Assembly (NCBI RefSeq): GCF_024741815.1
Contig: NZ_CP102951.1
Location: forward strand, 4,168,001-4,232,000
Direction of reading: 5' to 3'
DNA from: Pseudomonas sp. LS1212
GTDB lineage: Bacteria; Pseudomonadota; Gammaproteobacteria; Pseudomonadales; Pseudomonadaceae
Length of the DNA stretch: 64,000 bases
In this document: positions 7,777-16,002 of the stretch, one piece after another
Numbering within the stretch: the first letter of the stretch is position 1
Layout: each line of letters starts with the position of its first letter
Translations under genes and position numbers: made by a program
The notes under the pieces: model-generated
What the model saw: only the letters and a program-made list of their open reading frames with translations
Told to the model about the DNA's origin: nothing
Databases searched by the model: none

Positions 7777-9870
7777 TCAGTCCGGCATACCGCCCACAAC
7801 ACCGGCAGTGTTGTCGATCAGGCTCTTGGTCGCGGTCTGCAGGAAGGACTCCAGCTTGCGCTTGAGCTCAGCCTTATCGGACTCACTGTGGATCAACTCG
7901 GACTTCGGATTGGCACCCAGCTCATAGCGGTAGACCCGCGCCGCCATTTCCTTGGGCTCGACCAGGATCCGATTACCGGTGATCAGTGCCACGGTCTGAT
8001 CGCTGCCCGAGGGCTTGATCACGCCGAAGCCCTTGTCCCCTTCGGGCAAGTTCAGCAGGTCACGGCCCCAGCATTGATGACGCACTTCACCCCCCAGGCG
8101 GCCCATGATGGTCGGGACGATGTCGATCTGGGTGCCGACAGTGCTGTTACGCGCGCCGAACTTTTCCTGGATGCCAGGGCCGATCAGCAGCAGCGGCACG
8201 TTGAAACGGCCCAGGTCCATTTCGGTGATCTGCTTGTTGTTGCCAAAGCCGTGGTCGCCGACGACCACAAACAGGGTTTCCTTGAAGTAAGGCGCCTTGC
8301 GCGCTTTCTCGAAGAACTGACCCAATGCCCAGTCCGAATAGCGCATGGCCGTCAGGTGCAGGTCGAGGGTGCCATGACCGGTCACAGGCTCCACCGGCAA
8401 GTCCTTGGGCAGTGCATACGGGGTATGGTTGGACAGGGTCTGCAGCAAGGCATAGAACGGCTTCCCGTTCTTGCCGAAGTTGTCCTCCAGTTCCTGCGCA
8501 CCACGGTCGAACATGTCCTGGTCGGAAACGCCCCAGGTCGGATCGGAGAAGACCGGGTTGACGTAGTCCTCGCGGCCGATGAAGTTGGTCATGCCCTGGT
8601 TGCTGAAGAAGCCCGACTGGTTGTCCCAGGCAAAATTGCCGTTATAGACATACACGTCATCGTAGCCGCGGGGGCTGAGCAACGCTGGCAGGCCCGACAG
8701 CTTGTGGCTGCCTTCGGGCGTCTGCATCAGGTATTCAAAACCAGGCAGGTTGGGGAAGCAGGCCATGGTGGCGAACATGCCCTGGTGAGTATGGGTACCA
8801 TTGGAGAAGAAATGGTCGAACAGCAGGCCCTCTTTGGCCAGCTTGTCGAAGTACGGCGTGATGTTCGCCTCGCTACCCAGGGCGCCGACCGAGTGACCGG
8901 CAAAGCTCTCCATCAGAATCACCACCACGTTGCGAATCGGCAGGGTGTTTTCCGCCGGCGGCAGGTAATCACGACGGATGGCGGCCGTTTCGCCGTCTAC
9001 CAGATTGTCGTTCGACGTCAGCAACAGGTCGCGGACCGTCTGCTGCGCTTCAGGCTGCGGCAACGTGGCCTTCCAGAGGTTGTCGTGGTCTTCGGACAGG
9101 CGGCTCTTGCCCGCTTCCACCAGGCTGAGGGTACCGTTGAGGCCCAGCTGGTTGGCAAAGTTCGAGTCAGTGGTATAGGCATCGCCCCAGCGCAGTGGCG
9201 GGCCTTGACGCAAGGTGCCGCGGGCGGCGACGACGGCGATCAGCAGGATGACCACGAATACGCCGACGCGGGTATACCAGGGGGCCGCACCACGCGAACC
9301 GGCCATGGCCGAGCCGTACTCGTCGCTGGGGCGGGTCAGGCGGTCGATGCCCTTGAAAACCAGGCTCAACAGCCAAGTCACGAAGGCCCAGGCCAGCAGG
9401 TAACGCACCACCGGGAAGCCGTACCAGAGCATGCTCAGGACGGTCTTGGGGTCTTCCTTCACGTACTGGAAGACCAGGCCGTTGAGGCGCTGGTGGAATT
9501 CGCGATAGAAGTCCATCTCCATCAGCCCGAGGAACAGCGCCAGGCTCGAAACGATGGTCAACCAGACTCGGAAGAATCCGCGAGCGGCCATGACGCGGGC
9601 ACCGAGAACCGCCAGCAGCATTGGAATGCAGAGATAAACCACCAGACGCAGGTCGAAGCGCAGACCATTGAGGAACGCTTCGACAAAGGTCATGGCCGGC
9701 GTATTGCCGATCATCTCGCGGTTGTAAACCAGCAACGCAAGACGCAGCAGGCTGAGCATCACCATGATGGCCAGTGCGCTGAGCAGCGTGTAGGCCAGAT
9801 GCGATTTGATAGTCGGTTGCAGCAAGCGCGACGAAGCCCGCTGCTGACTCAAGGCGTCCGTAGTAGCCAT
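7777..9870 (-). CDS. LTA-synthase-family sulfatase/phosphoglycerol transferase
   Basis: Inner-membrane protein of 697 residues. About five N-terminal membrane helices (residues 20-240) precede a large extracytoplasmic alkaline-phosphatase-superfamily domain. The metal and nucleophile segments are LMESFAGHS and NGTHTHQGMFAT (Thr nucleophile near residue 374), with VVGDHGFGN further on. The family includes Gram-positive lipoteichoic acid synthases; Gram-negative members transfer phospho-head groups or have unknown substrates. The start at 9870 (MATTDALSQQ) is preferred over an upstream extension to 9963 that looks non-coding. It ends at a strong terminator. Confidence 0.85.
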   Translation of the reverse strand: MATTDALSQQRASSRLLQPTIKSHLAYTLLSALAIMVMLSLLRLALLVYNREMIGNTPAMTFVEAFLNGLRFDLRLVVYLCIPMLLAVLGARVMAARGFFRVWLTIVSSLALFLGLMEMDFYREFHQRLNGLVFQYVKEDPKTVLSMLWYGFPVVRYLLAWAFVTWLLSLVFKGIDRLTRPSDEYGSAMAGSRGAAPWYTRVGVFVVILLIAVVAARGTLRQGPPLRWGDAYTTDSNFANQLGLNGTLSLVEAGKSRLSEDHDNLWKATLPQPEAQQTVRDLLLTSNDNLVDGETAAIRRDYLPPAENTLPIRNVVVILMESFAGHSVGALGSEANITPYFDKLAKEGLLFDHFFSNGTHTHQGMFATMACFPNLPGFEYLMQTPEGSHKLSGLPALLSPRGYDDVYVYNGNFAWDNQSGFFSNQGMTNFIGREDYVNPVFSDPTWGVSDQDMFDRGAQELEDNFGKNGKPFYALLQTLSNHTPYALPKDLPVEPVTGHGTLDLHLTAMRYSDWALGQFFEKARKAPYFKETLFVVVGDHGFGNNKQITEMDLGRFNVPLLLIGPGIQEKFGARNSTVGTQIDIVPTIMGRLGGEVRHQCWGRDLLNLPEGDKGFGVIKPSGSDQTVALITGNRILVEPKEMAARVYRYELGANPKSELIHSESDKAELKRKLESFLQTATKSLIDNTAGVVGGMPD

Positions 9871-10054
9871 GTGGTTTGAGGATCCATAGGAAAACGGGTT
9901 GAAATTCGAATCGACTTTGCGAAGTGGCAATGCTGCACCATTGCCATATAGATGCACAGCCACTCATCGAGCAGGAAGTACGCGCGCGAATTGTCTTCGA
10001 TGAAATGTGAAAATTTCGTTGATAGCGCGCTTTTGAAACAAAAATGCGCAGCAC

Positions 10055-10080
10055 CTTGTGGGAGCGGCCCAGGCCGCGAG
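10055..10080. repeat. Single REP-like sequence
   Basis: TTGTGGGAGCGGCCCAGGCCGCGAGAG carries the conserved GTGGGAGC head of local REP units and a short hairpin. It lies between the LTA-synthase-like gene and the stop of speE. Confidence 0.5.
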
Positions 10081-10112
10081 AGCCTTCCCACAAAGTCTGT
10101 GCTGGAAATGGA

Positions 10113-10973
10113 TCAGTCGTTGCTTGGCTTGTTCACTGCCTGCAGCACATATTGTGGCAAGGCGAACGCCCCGATGTGAATCTCGGGGTTGTAGTAGCGC
10201 GTCACGATCCCGCTGCCGGCAAAGCGCTGACGCAGGGTTTCCAGCGGCAACTTGCGGTAGGCGGTGTCGGTCGCGCCCCAGGCGAACGTCATGGCCCCGC
10301 CGATGTAGGTTGGAACCGCCGCCTGGTAGAAGTGCCAATCGGGGAACAGGCTGCGCATGCGGCCGGCCGTGGTTTGCACTTCACTGAGTTGCATGAAGGG
10401 GGTGCCGTTCTGGGTCACCAGAATGCCGCCTTCGTTCAGGCAGCGATGGCAGGCCTGGTAGAAGTTTTCGGAGAACAACACCTCGCCCGGGCCGATCGGG
10501 TCGGTGGAGTCGGAGATGATGACATCGAACTTCTCCTGGGTGGTCGAGACGAAACGCATGCCGTCATCGATCACCAGGTTCAGGCGTGGATCCTCAAAAG
10601 CGCCCTTGGAGTGGTCGGGCAGGAACTCCTTGCACATATCCACCACGGTACCGTCGATTTCGACCATGGTGATGTGCTCGATGCTGCGGTGCTTGGCCAC
10701 TTCACGCAGCATGCCGCCATCGCCGCCGCCGATGATCAGCACGCGCCTGGCGGTGCCATGGGCCAGAATCGGCACATGGGTGAGCATCTCGTGGTAGATG
10801 AACTCGTCGGCTTCGGTGGTCTGGATAACCCCGTCCAGAGCCATGACTCGCCCCATGCGCGCGTTCTGGAAGATCACCAGGTGCTGGTGTTCAGTGCGCA
10901 CTTCGTGCAGGAGTTTTTCCATGCTGAAACGCTGGCCGTAGCCTTCGTACAATGTCTCGAGGTATTCGCTCAT
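10113..10973 (-). CDS. speE: Spermidine synthase (polyamine aminopropyltransferase)
   Basis: A 286-residue cytosolic aminopropyltransferase that moves an aminopropyl group from decarboxylated S-adenosylmethionine to putrescine, releasing methylthioadenosine. The family motif LIIGGGDGGMLREVAKH is present near residue 80 and the catalytic Asp lies in ISDSTDPIGPGE. The start at 10973 (MSEYLETLYEGYGQRF) matches the family; an extension to 11000 is less likely. Its by-product is the substrate of the methionine salvage genes mtnB, mtnD and mtnC a few kb away, which gives the region a common theme. Confidence 0.95.
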   Translation of the reverse strand: MSEYLETLYEGYGQRFSMEKLLHEVRTEHQHLVIFQNARMGRVMALDGVIQTTEADEFIYHEMLTHVPILAHGTARRVLIIGGGDGGMLREVAKHRSIEHITMVEIDGTVVDMCKEFLPDHSKGAFEDPRLNLVIDDGMRFVSTTQEKFDVIISDSTDPIGPGEVLFSENFYQACHRCLNEGGILVTQNGTPFMQLSEVQTTAGRMRSLFPDWHFYQAAVPTYIGGAMTFAWGATDTAYRKLPLETLRQRFAGSGIVTRYYNPEIHIGAFALPQYVLQAVNKPSND

Positions 10974-11119
10974 GGGCAGGTCCCTGGTGAATGCTGGCAA
11001 CGGACGGTGGCCCGTCCCTGAAGAAAGGCGCGCATTTTACGTCGCCAGACATGACAGGTCGAACACTTGCGCGGCGTTCGCGGTATCTTTATTTATCCAC
11101 ACCCCAGGAAAGTACCAGC

Positions 11120-11593
11120 ATGTACTACCGCTATCACCCAAGCCCCATCGGCCAACTGTTGCTCGCTGGAGATGAAGCGGGACTGCGCCTGGTGCATATG
11201 GACGCCGCGCAACCCTGGGAACTGGCTGACGACTGGTACCCGGCGAGCAATCAGCTCGATGCGGCCTGTCGCCAGCTCGATGAGTATTTCGCAGGCCGCC
11301 GTGAGCGTTTCGAGCTGCAACTGGCACCCCGTGGCACGCCGTTCCAGCAACAGGTCTGGCAGGCACTGCTGGCCATTCCCTACGGCCGCACCTGCAGTTA
11401 TGCACAACTGGCCCAGACCATCGAGCGCCCCAGGGCGATTCGCGCCGTGGGCACCGCCAATGGTGCCAACCCGATCGCCGTGATCGTTCCCTGCCATCGC
11501 GTCATCGGCAGCAATGGCACGCTGACCGGCTACGCCGGCGGCCTGGAGCGCAAGCAACAACTGCTGCAGCTCGAAGGCGCCTGGCTGATCTGA
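11120..11593 (+). CDS. ogt: Methylated-DNA-protein cysteine methyltransferase
   Basis: A 157-residue O6-alkylguanine-DNA alkyltransferase that repairs DNA by irreversible transfer of the alkyl group to its own cysteine. The active-site motif IVPCHRVIG lies near residue 124, and the helix-turn-helix segment around YGRTCSYAQLA precedes it. It is a single-domain Ogt type without an Ada N-domain. The ATG at 11120 is preceded by AGGAAAG. It is divergent from speE. Confidence 0.95.
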   Translation: MYYRYHPSPIGQLLLAGDEAGLRLVHMDAAQPWELADDWYPASNQLDAACRQLDEYFAGRRERFELQLAPRGTPFQQQVWQALLAIPYGRTCSYAQLAQTIERPRAIRAVGTANGANPIAVIVPCHRVIGSNGTLTGYAGGLERKQQLLQLEGAWLI

Positions 11594-11596
11594 CCG

Positions 11597-11689
11597 CTAG
11601 AGCCTGACGTTGCCGTGCGGGCCGGCAATGGCCCAGATATCCAGCGCCAGGATGATCAGGCCAACCAGGCTATTGAAAGTGGAACCCAT
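11597..11689 (-). pseudogene. Internally deleted PLDc_N-type membrane peptide
   Basis: A 30-residue frame beginning MGSTFNSLVGLIILALDIW and ending IAGPHGNVRL, with GGGAGC before the ATG. From memory of the family, both ends match the PLDc_N small membrane proteins common in Pseudomonas, which are about 60 residues with two membrane helices. Here the middle (basic loop plus most of the second helix) is missing in frame. The family repeats an IWA(I) segment at the end of helix one and at the end of helix two, and the deletion joins exactly these. It could be a non-functional remnant or a one-helix peptide. Confidence 0.5.
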
Positions 11690-11738
11690 GTGATGCTCCC
11701 GAGTGATGATATGCATCCTCAGGGTAGTCGGGCGTGCC

Positions 11739-12269
11739 TTAAACGTGCACGGCAACCCGCAGCGCTTCGAGAGCCGGCGCTGCGGCGATGCCCACTTCGG
11801 CGCAGAGCTCCAGCACCCGGGCCACGTCATTGCCGTAGACCAGCACCATTTGCAGTTCATCGTCGAGCAGTTGGCTGAAGTTCATCAGCACATAGCCGCC
11901 GGCCTCCTTGTTCATGCTGCCCATTTGCACCTGAATGCGATTGAGCGCCGTCAGCGCTTCGACCTTGGCCAGCTGCCTGGGCTTGATATTGAACGCCACA
12001 TCCTTGCCGAACGAATCAACGATCTGCGCGAACAGATCCTGATAGCTGTCGGCCTGGAACAGGACCGTGTCCGGCAGGCTGCCGACCACGACCCACTCAC
12101 CCAGCGGAATCGGGAAACTATCGTCGTAATTGATGTCCGGGTTGGCCACCAGGAACGCCTGCGGGTCGGCGTAGGCCTGGGCGGCCTCGCCGGCAATGCG
12201 TTCGATTTCTTCGTCCGGCAGGCAACCCGAGCTGATTTTGCCAATGAGTTCGACGAGCTGGTTTTTCAT
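11739..12269 (-). CDS. Conserved hypothetical protein, 176 aa
   Basis: Acidic soluble protein of 176 residues starting MKNQLVELIGKISS; the start at 12269 is chosen over an unlikely extension to 12554. It has a SCLPDEEIERIAGEA helical start, a central segment GEWVVVGSLPDTVLFQADSY, and a C-terminal segment around LQMVLVYGNDVARVLELC. No signal peptide or membrane helix. I do not recognise the family with confidence; a DUF2170/YjfI-like relationship crossed my mind but is not supported by a motif I can name. Confidence 0.7.
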   Translation of the reverse strand: MKNQLVELIGKISSGCLPDEEIERIAGEAAQAYADPQAFLVANPDINYDDSFPIPLGEWVVVGSLPDTVLFQADSYQDLFAQIVDSFGKDVAFNIKPRQLAKVEALTALNRIQVQMGSMNKEAGGYVLMNFSQLLDDELQMVLVYGNDVARVLELCAEVGIAAAPALEALRVAVHV

Positions 12270-12536
12270 GCGAGTAGCCTGCAACAAACAAAAAAGGGCG
12301 CAAAGGATAGCCGCAAAACCAGCCTCAGGGTTAGTCGGGCAGCTTCTCCAGTTGGCCTGGCAGGGATACCCTGCAAAATGCAGTGTCCGGATCGTCCAGT
12401 CATGCAAAATGCACGGAGGATTTCGCGACGCTATTTCATAACAAGTTGATTTAAAAGGATTTTGTAAAAAAGTCATGCTGGCACAATCACTGCACCTATC
12501 ACTCCAAGCTTGCCCATCAAGCGCCAAGGAGTTGAT

Positions 12537-12815
12537 ATGGACCTCATCCAGCAAAAATTCGCTTCATTGTTCTCTGCGTATGAAGTCACTACCCAGGCAC
12601 GCCCGGATGGCGCTGTACTGTTGACGCTGCGCAGTGCGGACGGCAAACAGATCAAGCGATCCATTTCTTATGCCCAGCTGCACGCGCCGGAACAATTGTC
12701 CTGGTTTATCAGTGCACTGCGCCGTGACTTGGCGGAACAGGCCAGTGAGTTGCCGGCCATCTCCATGCTGCAGAGCCAGAATCGCTTTGCGTTGCCGACT
12801 TATCATTCGACGTAG
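12537..12815 (+). CDS. DUF3509 family protein
   Basis: A 92-residue soluble protein with the Pseudomonas DUF3509 pattern: MDLIQQKFASLFSAYEV at the N-terminus and QLSWFISALRRDLAEQAS in the second half. The start at 12537 is fixed by AAGGAG six bases upstream. No function is known for the family. It is divergent from the preceding conserved hypothetical gene. Confidence 0.8.
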   Translation: MDLIQQKFASLFSAYEVTTQARPDGAVLLTLRSADGKQIKRSISYAQLHAPEQLSWFISALRRDLAEQASELPAISMLQSQNRFALPTYHST

Positions 12816-12828
12816 GCTTTAAAAGCCA

Positions 12829-12934
12829 CGGCCCCGTTGGGCCCGAGCGCAGCCTGCGGCAGCGGCTACAGGGTTCGGCGTAAACCCGCACATGTAGCCG
12901 CTGCCGCAGGCTGCGCTCGGGCCCGAAGGGGCCG
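12829..12934. repeat. Long inverted repeat (about 42-bp arms)
   Basis: The left arm includes GCAGCCTGCGGCAGCGGCTA (about 12829-12870) and its near-perfect reverse complement occupies about 12893-12934. The element sits between two convergent genes. The same GTAGCCGCTGCC core recurs near 23022 and 59770, so it is a dispersed repeat family distinct from the GTGGGAGC REPs. Confidence 0.8.
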
Positions 12935-12942
12935 CAATAAAC

Positions 12943-13620
12943 TCAAATCGCCGCCACGTCGATCACGGCAAAGCTGGCCACATTAGGGTGCCCGGCCAGC
13001 TCCCCACCGTTACGCACCACCCCACACGTGGCCATCCCCGCCTCCTGCGCAGCATCCAGTTCTTCGACGATATCCGAAAGAAACAAGATCTCTTCAGCCG
13101 GCAAACCGATCGCCTGGCTGATGTTGCGGTACGACTGCGCCTCGCGCTTGCCGCCCGAGGTGGTATCAAAGTAGTCGGTAAACAGCGGCGTCAGGTCGCC
13201 GGCCTCCGAGCAACCGAAAATCAACTTCTGGGCCTGAATCGAGCCCGACGAATACACATACAGCCGATACCCTTCCTGATGCCAGCGCTTCAACGCTTCA
13301 ACGGCATCCGGGTAGACATGCCCCTTGAGCTGCCCGGCCTTGTAACCCTCGGCCCAGACCATGCCTTGCAACGCCTTGAGTGCCGTGGCCTTGCGGTCCT
13401 CGGCGATCCAGCCGAGCAGGATCTCGATGACCCGCTCGACATCGGCGTCCGGCTTGTCCTGGCGTACGGCATCCAGCTGCTGCGCGACCGCAGGCTCGGT
13501 GGCATGCTCACGCACGAAATCGGGCAAATGCCGGGCGGCAAACGGGAACAGCACATCGAACACGAAGCTCACCGCACTGGTAGTCCCTTCGATATCGGTG
13601 AGGATGGCTTTGATCGTCAT
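12943..13620 (-). CDS. mtnC: Acireductone synthase (enolase-phosphatase E1)
   Basis: A 225-residue HAD-superfamily enzyme of the methionine salvage pathway. It converts 2,3-diketo-5-methylthiopentyl-1-phosphate to acireductone. The HAD motif I is DIEGTTSAV near residue 8, the Ser of motif II is in YVYSSGSIQAQ, and the acidic motif is FLSDIVEELDAA. GGAG precedes the ATG. It is the last gene of mtnB-mtnD-mtnC, 12 bases after mtnD. Confidence 0.95.
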   Translation of the reverse strand: MTIKAILTDIEGTTSAVSFVFDVLFPFAARHLPDFVREHATEPAVAQQLDAVRQDKPDADVERVIEILLGWIAEDRKATALKALQGMVWAEGYKAGQLKGHVYPDAVEALKRWHQEGYRLYVYSSGSIQAQKLIFGCSEAGDLTPLFTDYFDTTSGGKREAQSYRNISQAIGLPAEEILFLSDIVEELDAAQEAGMATCGVVRNGGELAGHPNVASFAVIDVAAI

Positions 13621-13632
13621 GAATGCTCCAGG

Positions 13633-14178
13633 TCAGTCTTCGAGCCGCGGGAAGCGGTCGGCGATGTCTTGGCCGGTGAAATTGGCGACCCAGCCCTCGG
13701 GGTTGTTGAACAGGCGGATGGCAACGAAGTGCGGATGCTCGCCCATGTCGAACCAGTGCGGGGTACCGGCCGGTACCGAGATCAGATCACCCTTCTCGCA
13801 CAGAACCGCGTACACATAATCGTCGATATGCAGGGTGAACAAGCCACGCCCGGCCACGAAGAAACGCACTTCGTCTTCAGCATGCCGGTGTTCATCGAGG
13901 AACTTGGCACGCAGTTCAGCTTTTTGCGGGTGATCGCTGTTCAGGCTGACCACATCGACCGTGACGTAACCGCATTCGGTCATCAGCTTGTCGATCTGCA
14001 CCTGATAGGCGGCAATCACTTGCTCCTGGGTTGCCCCGGGCTGGATCGGCGCGGCGGCTTCCCAGCGCTCGAAGCGCACGCCATGCTCGCCCAGGGTCGA
14101 GGCGATGTCTTCAAGGTGGGTCAGGACCTTGTTCGGGATATCCGGTGTGGACTGGTGGTAGACGCTCAGGCTGCTCAT
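13633..14178 (-). CDS. mtnD: Acireductone dioxygenase
   Basis: A 181-residue cupin enzyme that oxidises acireductone to formate and the 2-keto acid precursor of methionine (Fe form). The metal-binding segment HRHAEDEVRFFV near residue 97 and a later His in HWFDMGEHPHF supply the usual ligands. The start at 14178 (MSSLSVYHQ) has GGAG nine bases upstream. It lies between mtnB and mtnC in one transcript. Confidence 0.95.
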   Translation of the reverse strand: MSSLSVYHQSTPDIPNKVLTHLEDIASTLGEHGVRFERWEAAAPIQPGATQEQVIAAYQVQIDKLMTECGYVTVDVVSLNSDHPQKAELRAKFLDEHRHAEDEVRFFVAGRGLFTLHIDDYVYAVLCEKGDLISVPAGTPHWFDMGEHPHFVAIRLFNNPEGWVANFTGQDIADRFPRLED

Positions 14179-14196
14179 CAGGGGCAACTCCTTTTT

Positions 14197-14817
14197 CTAG
14201 CGACCGGTGACCGATCGCACTTTCAATTCACATTCAAACAGAAACTCGAAGGCCTCGACCTGGCGCAGGGCATCGCTCATGCGCGCGCCCCAGGTATACA
14301 GGCCATGGCCACGTATCAGGTAACCGACGCAATCGGGGTGCTGCTGGAGCCAGGGCTGAACCTTGCTGGCCAGGCGTGCGATGTCCTGATCGTTATCGAA
14401 AATCGGCACGCACACCCGGGATTCGTGGGTCGACACGCCGCTGAAGGCCTTCTGCAGTTCATAGTCCTCGAACACCAGATGATCGGCATCGGTCAGGCGC
14501 GAGAGCACCGTGGCATTGACCGAATGGGTATGCAGCACCGCACCGATCTGCGGGTTCCAGCGGTACAACTGGGTGTGCAGCAAGGTCTCGGCCGAGGGCT
14601 TCTTGCCCGCTTCCAGGCTGTTGCCATCCAGGTCGGTGGCCAGCACGTCATCGAGGCCCAGCTGGCCTTTATGTTTACCGGATACGGTCAACAAGGCCTC
14701 ATCGGCCGACAGACGGGTCGAATAGTTGCTGCTGGTCGCCGGCGACCAGCCACGACCATAAAGAAAACGCCCGGCGTCGATAATTTCCCGGGCCAGTTGT
14801 TCACGGGTAAGGCTCAT
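14197..14817 (-). CDS. mtnB: Methylthioribulose-1-phosphate dehydratase
   Basis: A 206-residue class II aldolase-type zinc enzyme that dehydrates 5-methylthioribulose 1-phosphate in methionine salvage. The zinc ligands are in VLHTHSVNATVLS near residue 113 and in RGHGLYTWG near residue 170. Its ATG overlaps the stop of the upstream MFS gene (ATGA), so the two are translationally coupled. Confidence 0.95.
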   Translation of the reverse strand: MSLTREQLAREIIDAGRFLYGRGWSPATSSNYSTRLSADEALLTVSGKHKGQLGLDDVLATDLDGNSLEAGKKPSAETLLHTQLYRWNPQIGAVLHTHSVNATVLSRLTDADHLVFEDYELQKAFSGVSTHESRVCVPIFDNDQDIARLASKVQPWLQQHPDCVGYLIRGHGLYTWGARMSDALRQVEAFEFLFECELKVRSVTGR

Positions 14818-15971
14818 GCCCTGTCCTCTTTCATTCGAGTAGCAATCATAACGGCTGCAGCCAAGGCTGCGACGCTGGCAATACTAAAAGTGGTGGCGGG
14901 GCCCAAGGCATTCCAGCTATAGCCCGAATACAACGCGCCCAGGGCGCCGCCGGTTCCGGCCAGTGCCGCATAAAGCGCCTGGCCCTGGCCCTGCTGGCGC
15001 GCACCGAAGCTACGTTGGACGAAATGAATGGCAGCAGCGTGAAAACTGCCAAACGTGGCCGCGTGCAGTACCTGCGCCAACAACAGCACCCACAGATGTT
15101 CGGCGAAACTGCCCAGCAGCAGCCAGCGCAGCGCCGCCAGCAGGAAACTCGCCAGAAGCACCTTGCGCACCGATACCCGCGCCAGGATCCAGCTCATGGC
15201 CAGGAACACCAGCACTTCGGCCACCACGCCCAGGGCCCAGAGCATACCGATCACGCCCCGGCTGTAGCCCAGGTGCTCCAGGTGCAGGGTCAGGAAGGTG
15301 TAATACGGCCCGTGGCTCAACTGCATCAGCCCCACACAGCCGCAGAAGGCCAGGACACCGGGGCTGGCCAATTGCTTGAGAAACCCCTCGCCCGCCGGGC
15401 GATTGTCCGTGGCCGGCGGCTGGGCATTGGGCACCCACAGGCTGCTGACCACGATGCCGGCCATGATGACCACCAGGGCCACGGGATAGATATCCAGGCT
15501 CAACCATTCAAACAGCCGGCCCAGGCCGACCACCGTGAGGATGAAGCCGATCGAACCCCAGAGGCGAATCTGGCTATAGCGCGCGGTTTGCCCCTGCAGG
15601 TGAGCCAGGGTAATGACCTCGAACTGTGGCAACACCGCATGCCAGAAAAACGCGTGCAGGGCCATGACCATGGCGAGCCAGGCGTAGCTCTTGCTGATGA
15701 AGATCAGGGAAAAGGTGAACAGCGTGCAGACCGCGCCGAAGCGCACAATGGCCAGGCGCCGCCCGGTGTAATCGCCCAGCCAGCCCCACAGGTTCGGCGC
15801 CACGCAACGCATCAGCATGGGGATGGCCACCAGCTCGCCAATGCGCGCGCTGGAAAAACCCAGGTAGTCGAAATACAACGCCAGAAACGGCGCGGTCGAC
15901 CCGAGCAAGGCGAAATAGAAGAGGTAGAAACTGGACAAGCGCCAGTAAGGGATCGGCGCCACGGCGGTCAT
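14814..15971 (-). CDS. MFS transporter coupled to methionine salvage genes
   Basis: Inner-membrane major-facilitator protein of 385 residues with about 12 membrane helices and an N-terminus YWRLSSFYLFYFALLGSTAP typical of the MFS_1-like group that also contains nucleoside and phenylpropionate symporters. The MFS loop motif is degenerate as LGDYTGRRLAI. Its stop codon overlaps the mtnB start by four bases and its start lies 31 bases after aroC. Tight coupling to mtnB, mtnD and mtnC suggests import of a methylthio compound such as methylthioribose or methylthioadenosine; this is inference. Confidence 0.85.
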   Translation of the reverse strand: MTAVAPIPYWRLSSFYLFYFALLGSTAPFLALYFDYLGFSSARIGELVAIPMLMRCVAPNLWGWLGDYTGRRLAIVRFGAVCTLFTFSLIFISKSYAWLAMVMALHAFFWHAVLPQFEVITLAHLQGQTARYSQIRLWGSIGFILTVVGLGRLFEWLSLDIYPVALVVIMAGIVVSSLWVPNAQPPATDNRPAGEGFLKQLASPGVLAFCGCVGLMQLSHGPYYTFLTLHLEHLGYSRGVIGMLWALGVVAEVLVFLAMSWILARVSVRKVLLASFLLAALRWLLLGSFAEHLWVLLLAQVLHAATFGSFHAAAIHFVQRSFGARQQGQGQALYAALAGTGGALGALYSGYSWNALGPATTFSIASVAALAAAVMIATRMKEDRA

Positions 15972-16002
15972 ACCGCCGCAGCGTGGTTGCCGCCATCACC
16001 CA

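Noticed and set aside
7888..9879. 663-codon frame antisense to the LTA-synthase-like gene
   Set aside because: Composition (Gln, His, Arg, Val rich) is typical of a reverse-frame shadow; the opposite strand encodes a complete enzyme with catalytic motifs.
12988..14922. 644-codon plus-strand frame across mtnC, mtnD and mtnB
   Set aside because: It crosses three well-identified minus-strand genes and their gaps and shows no domain.
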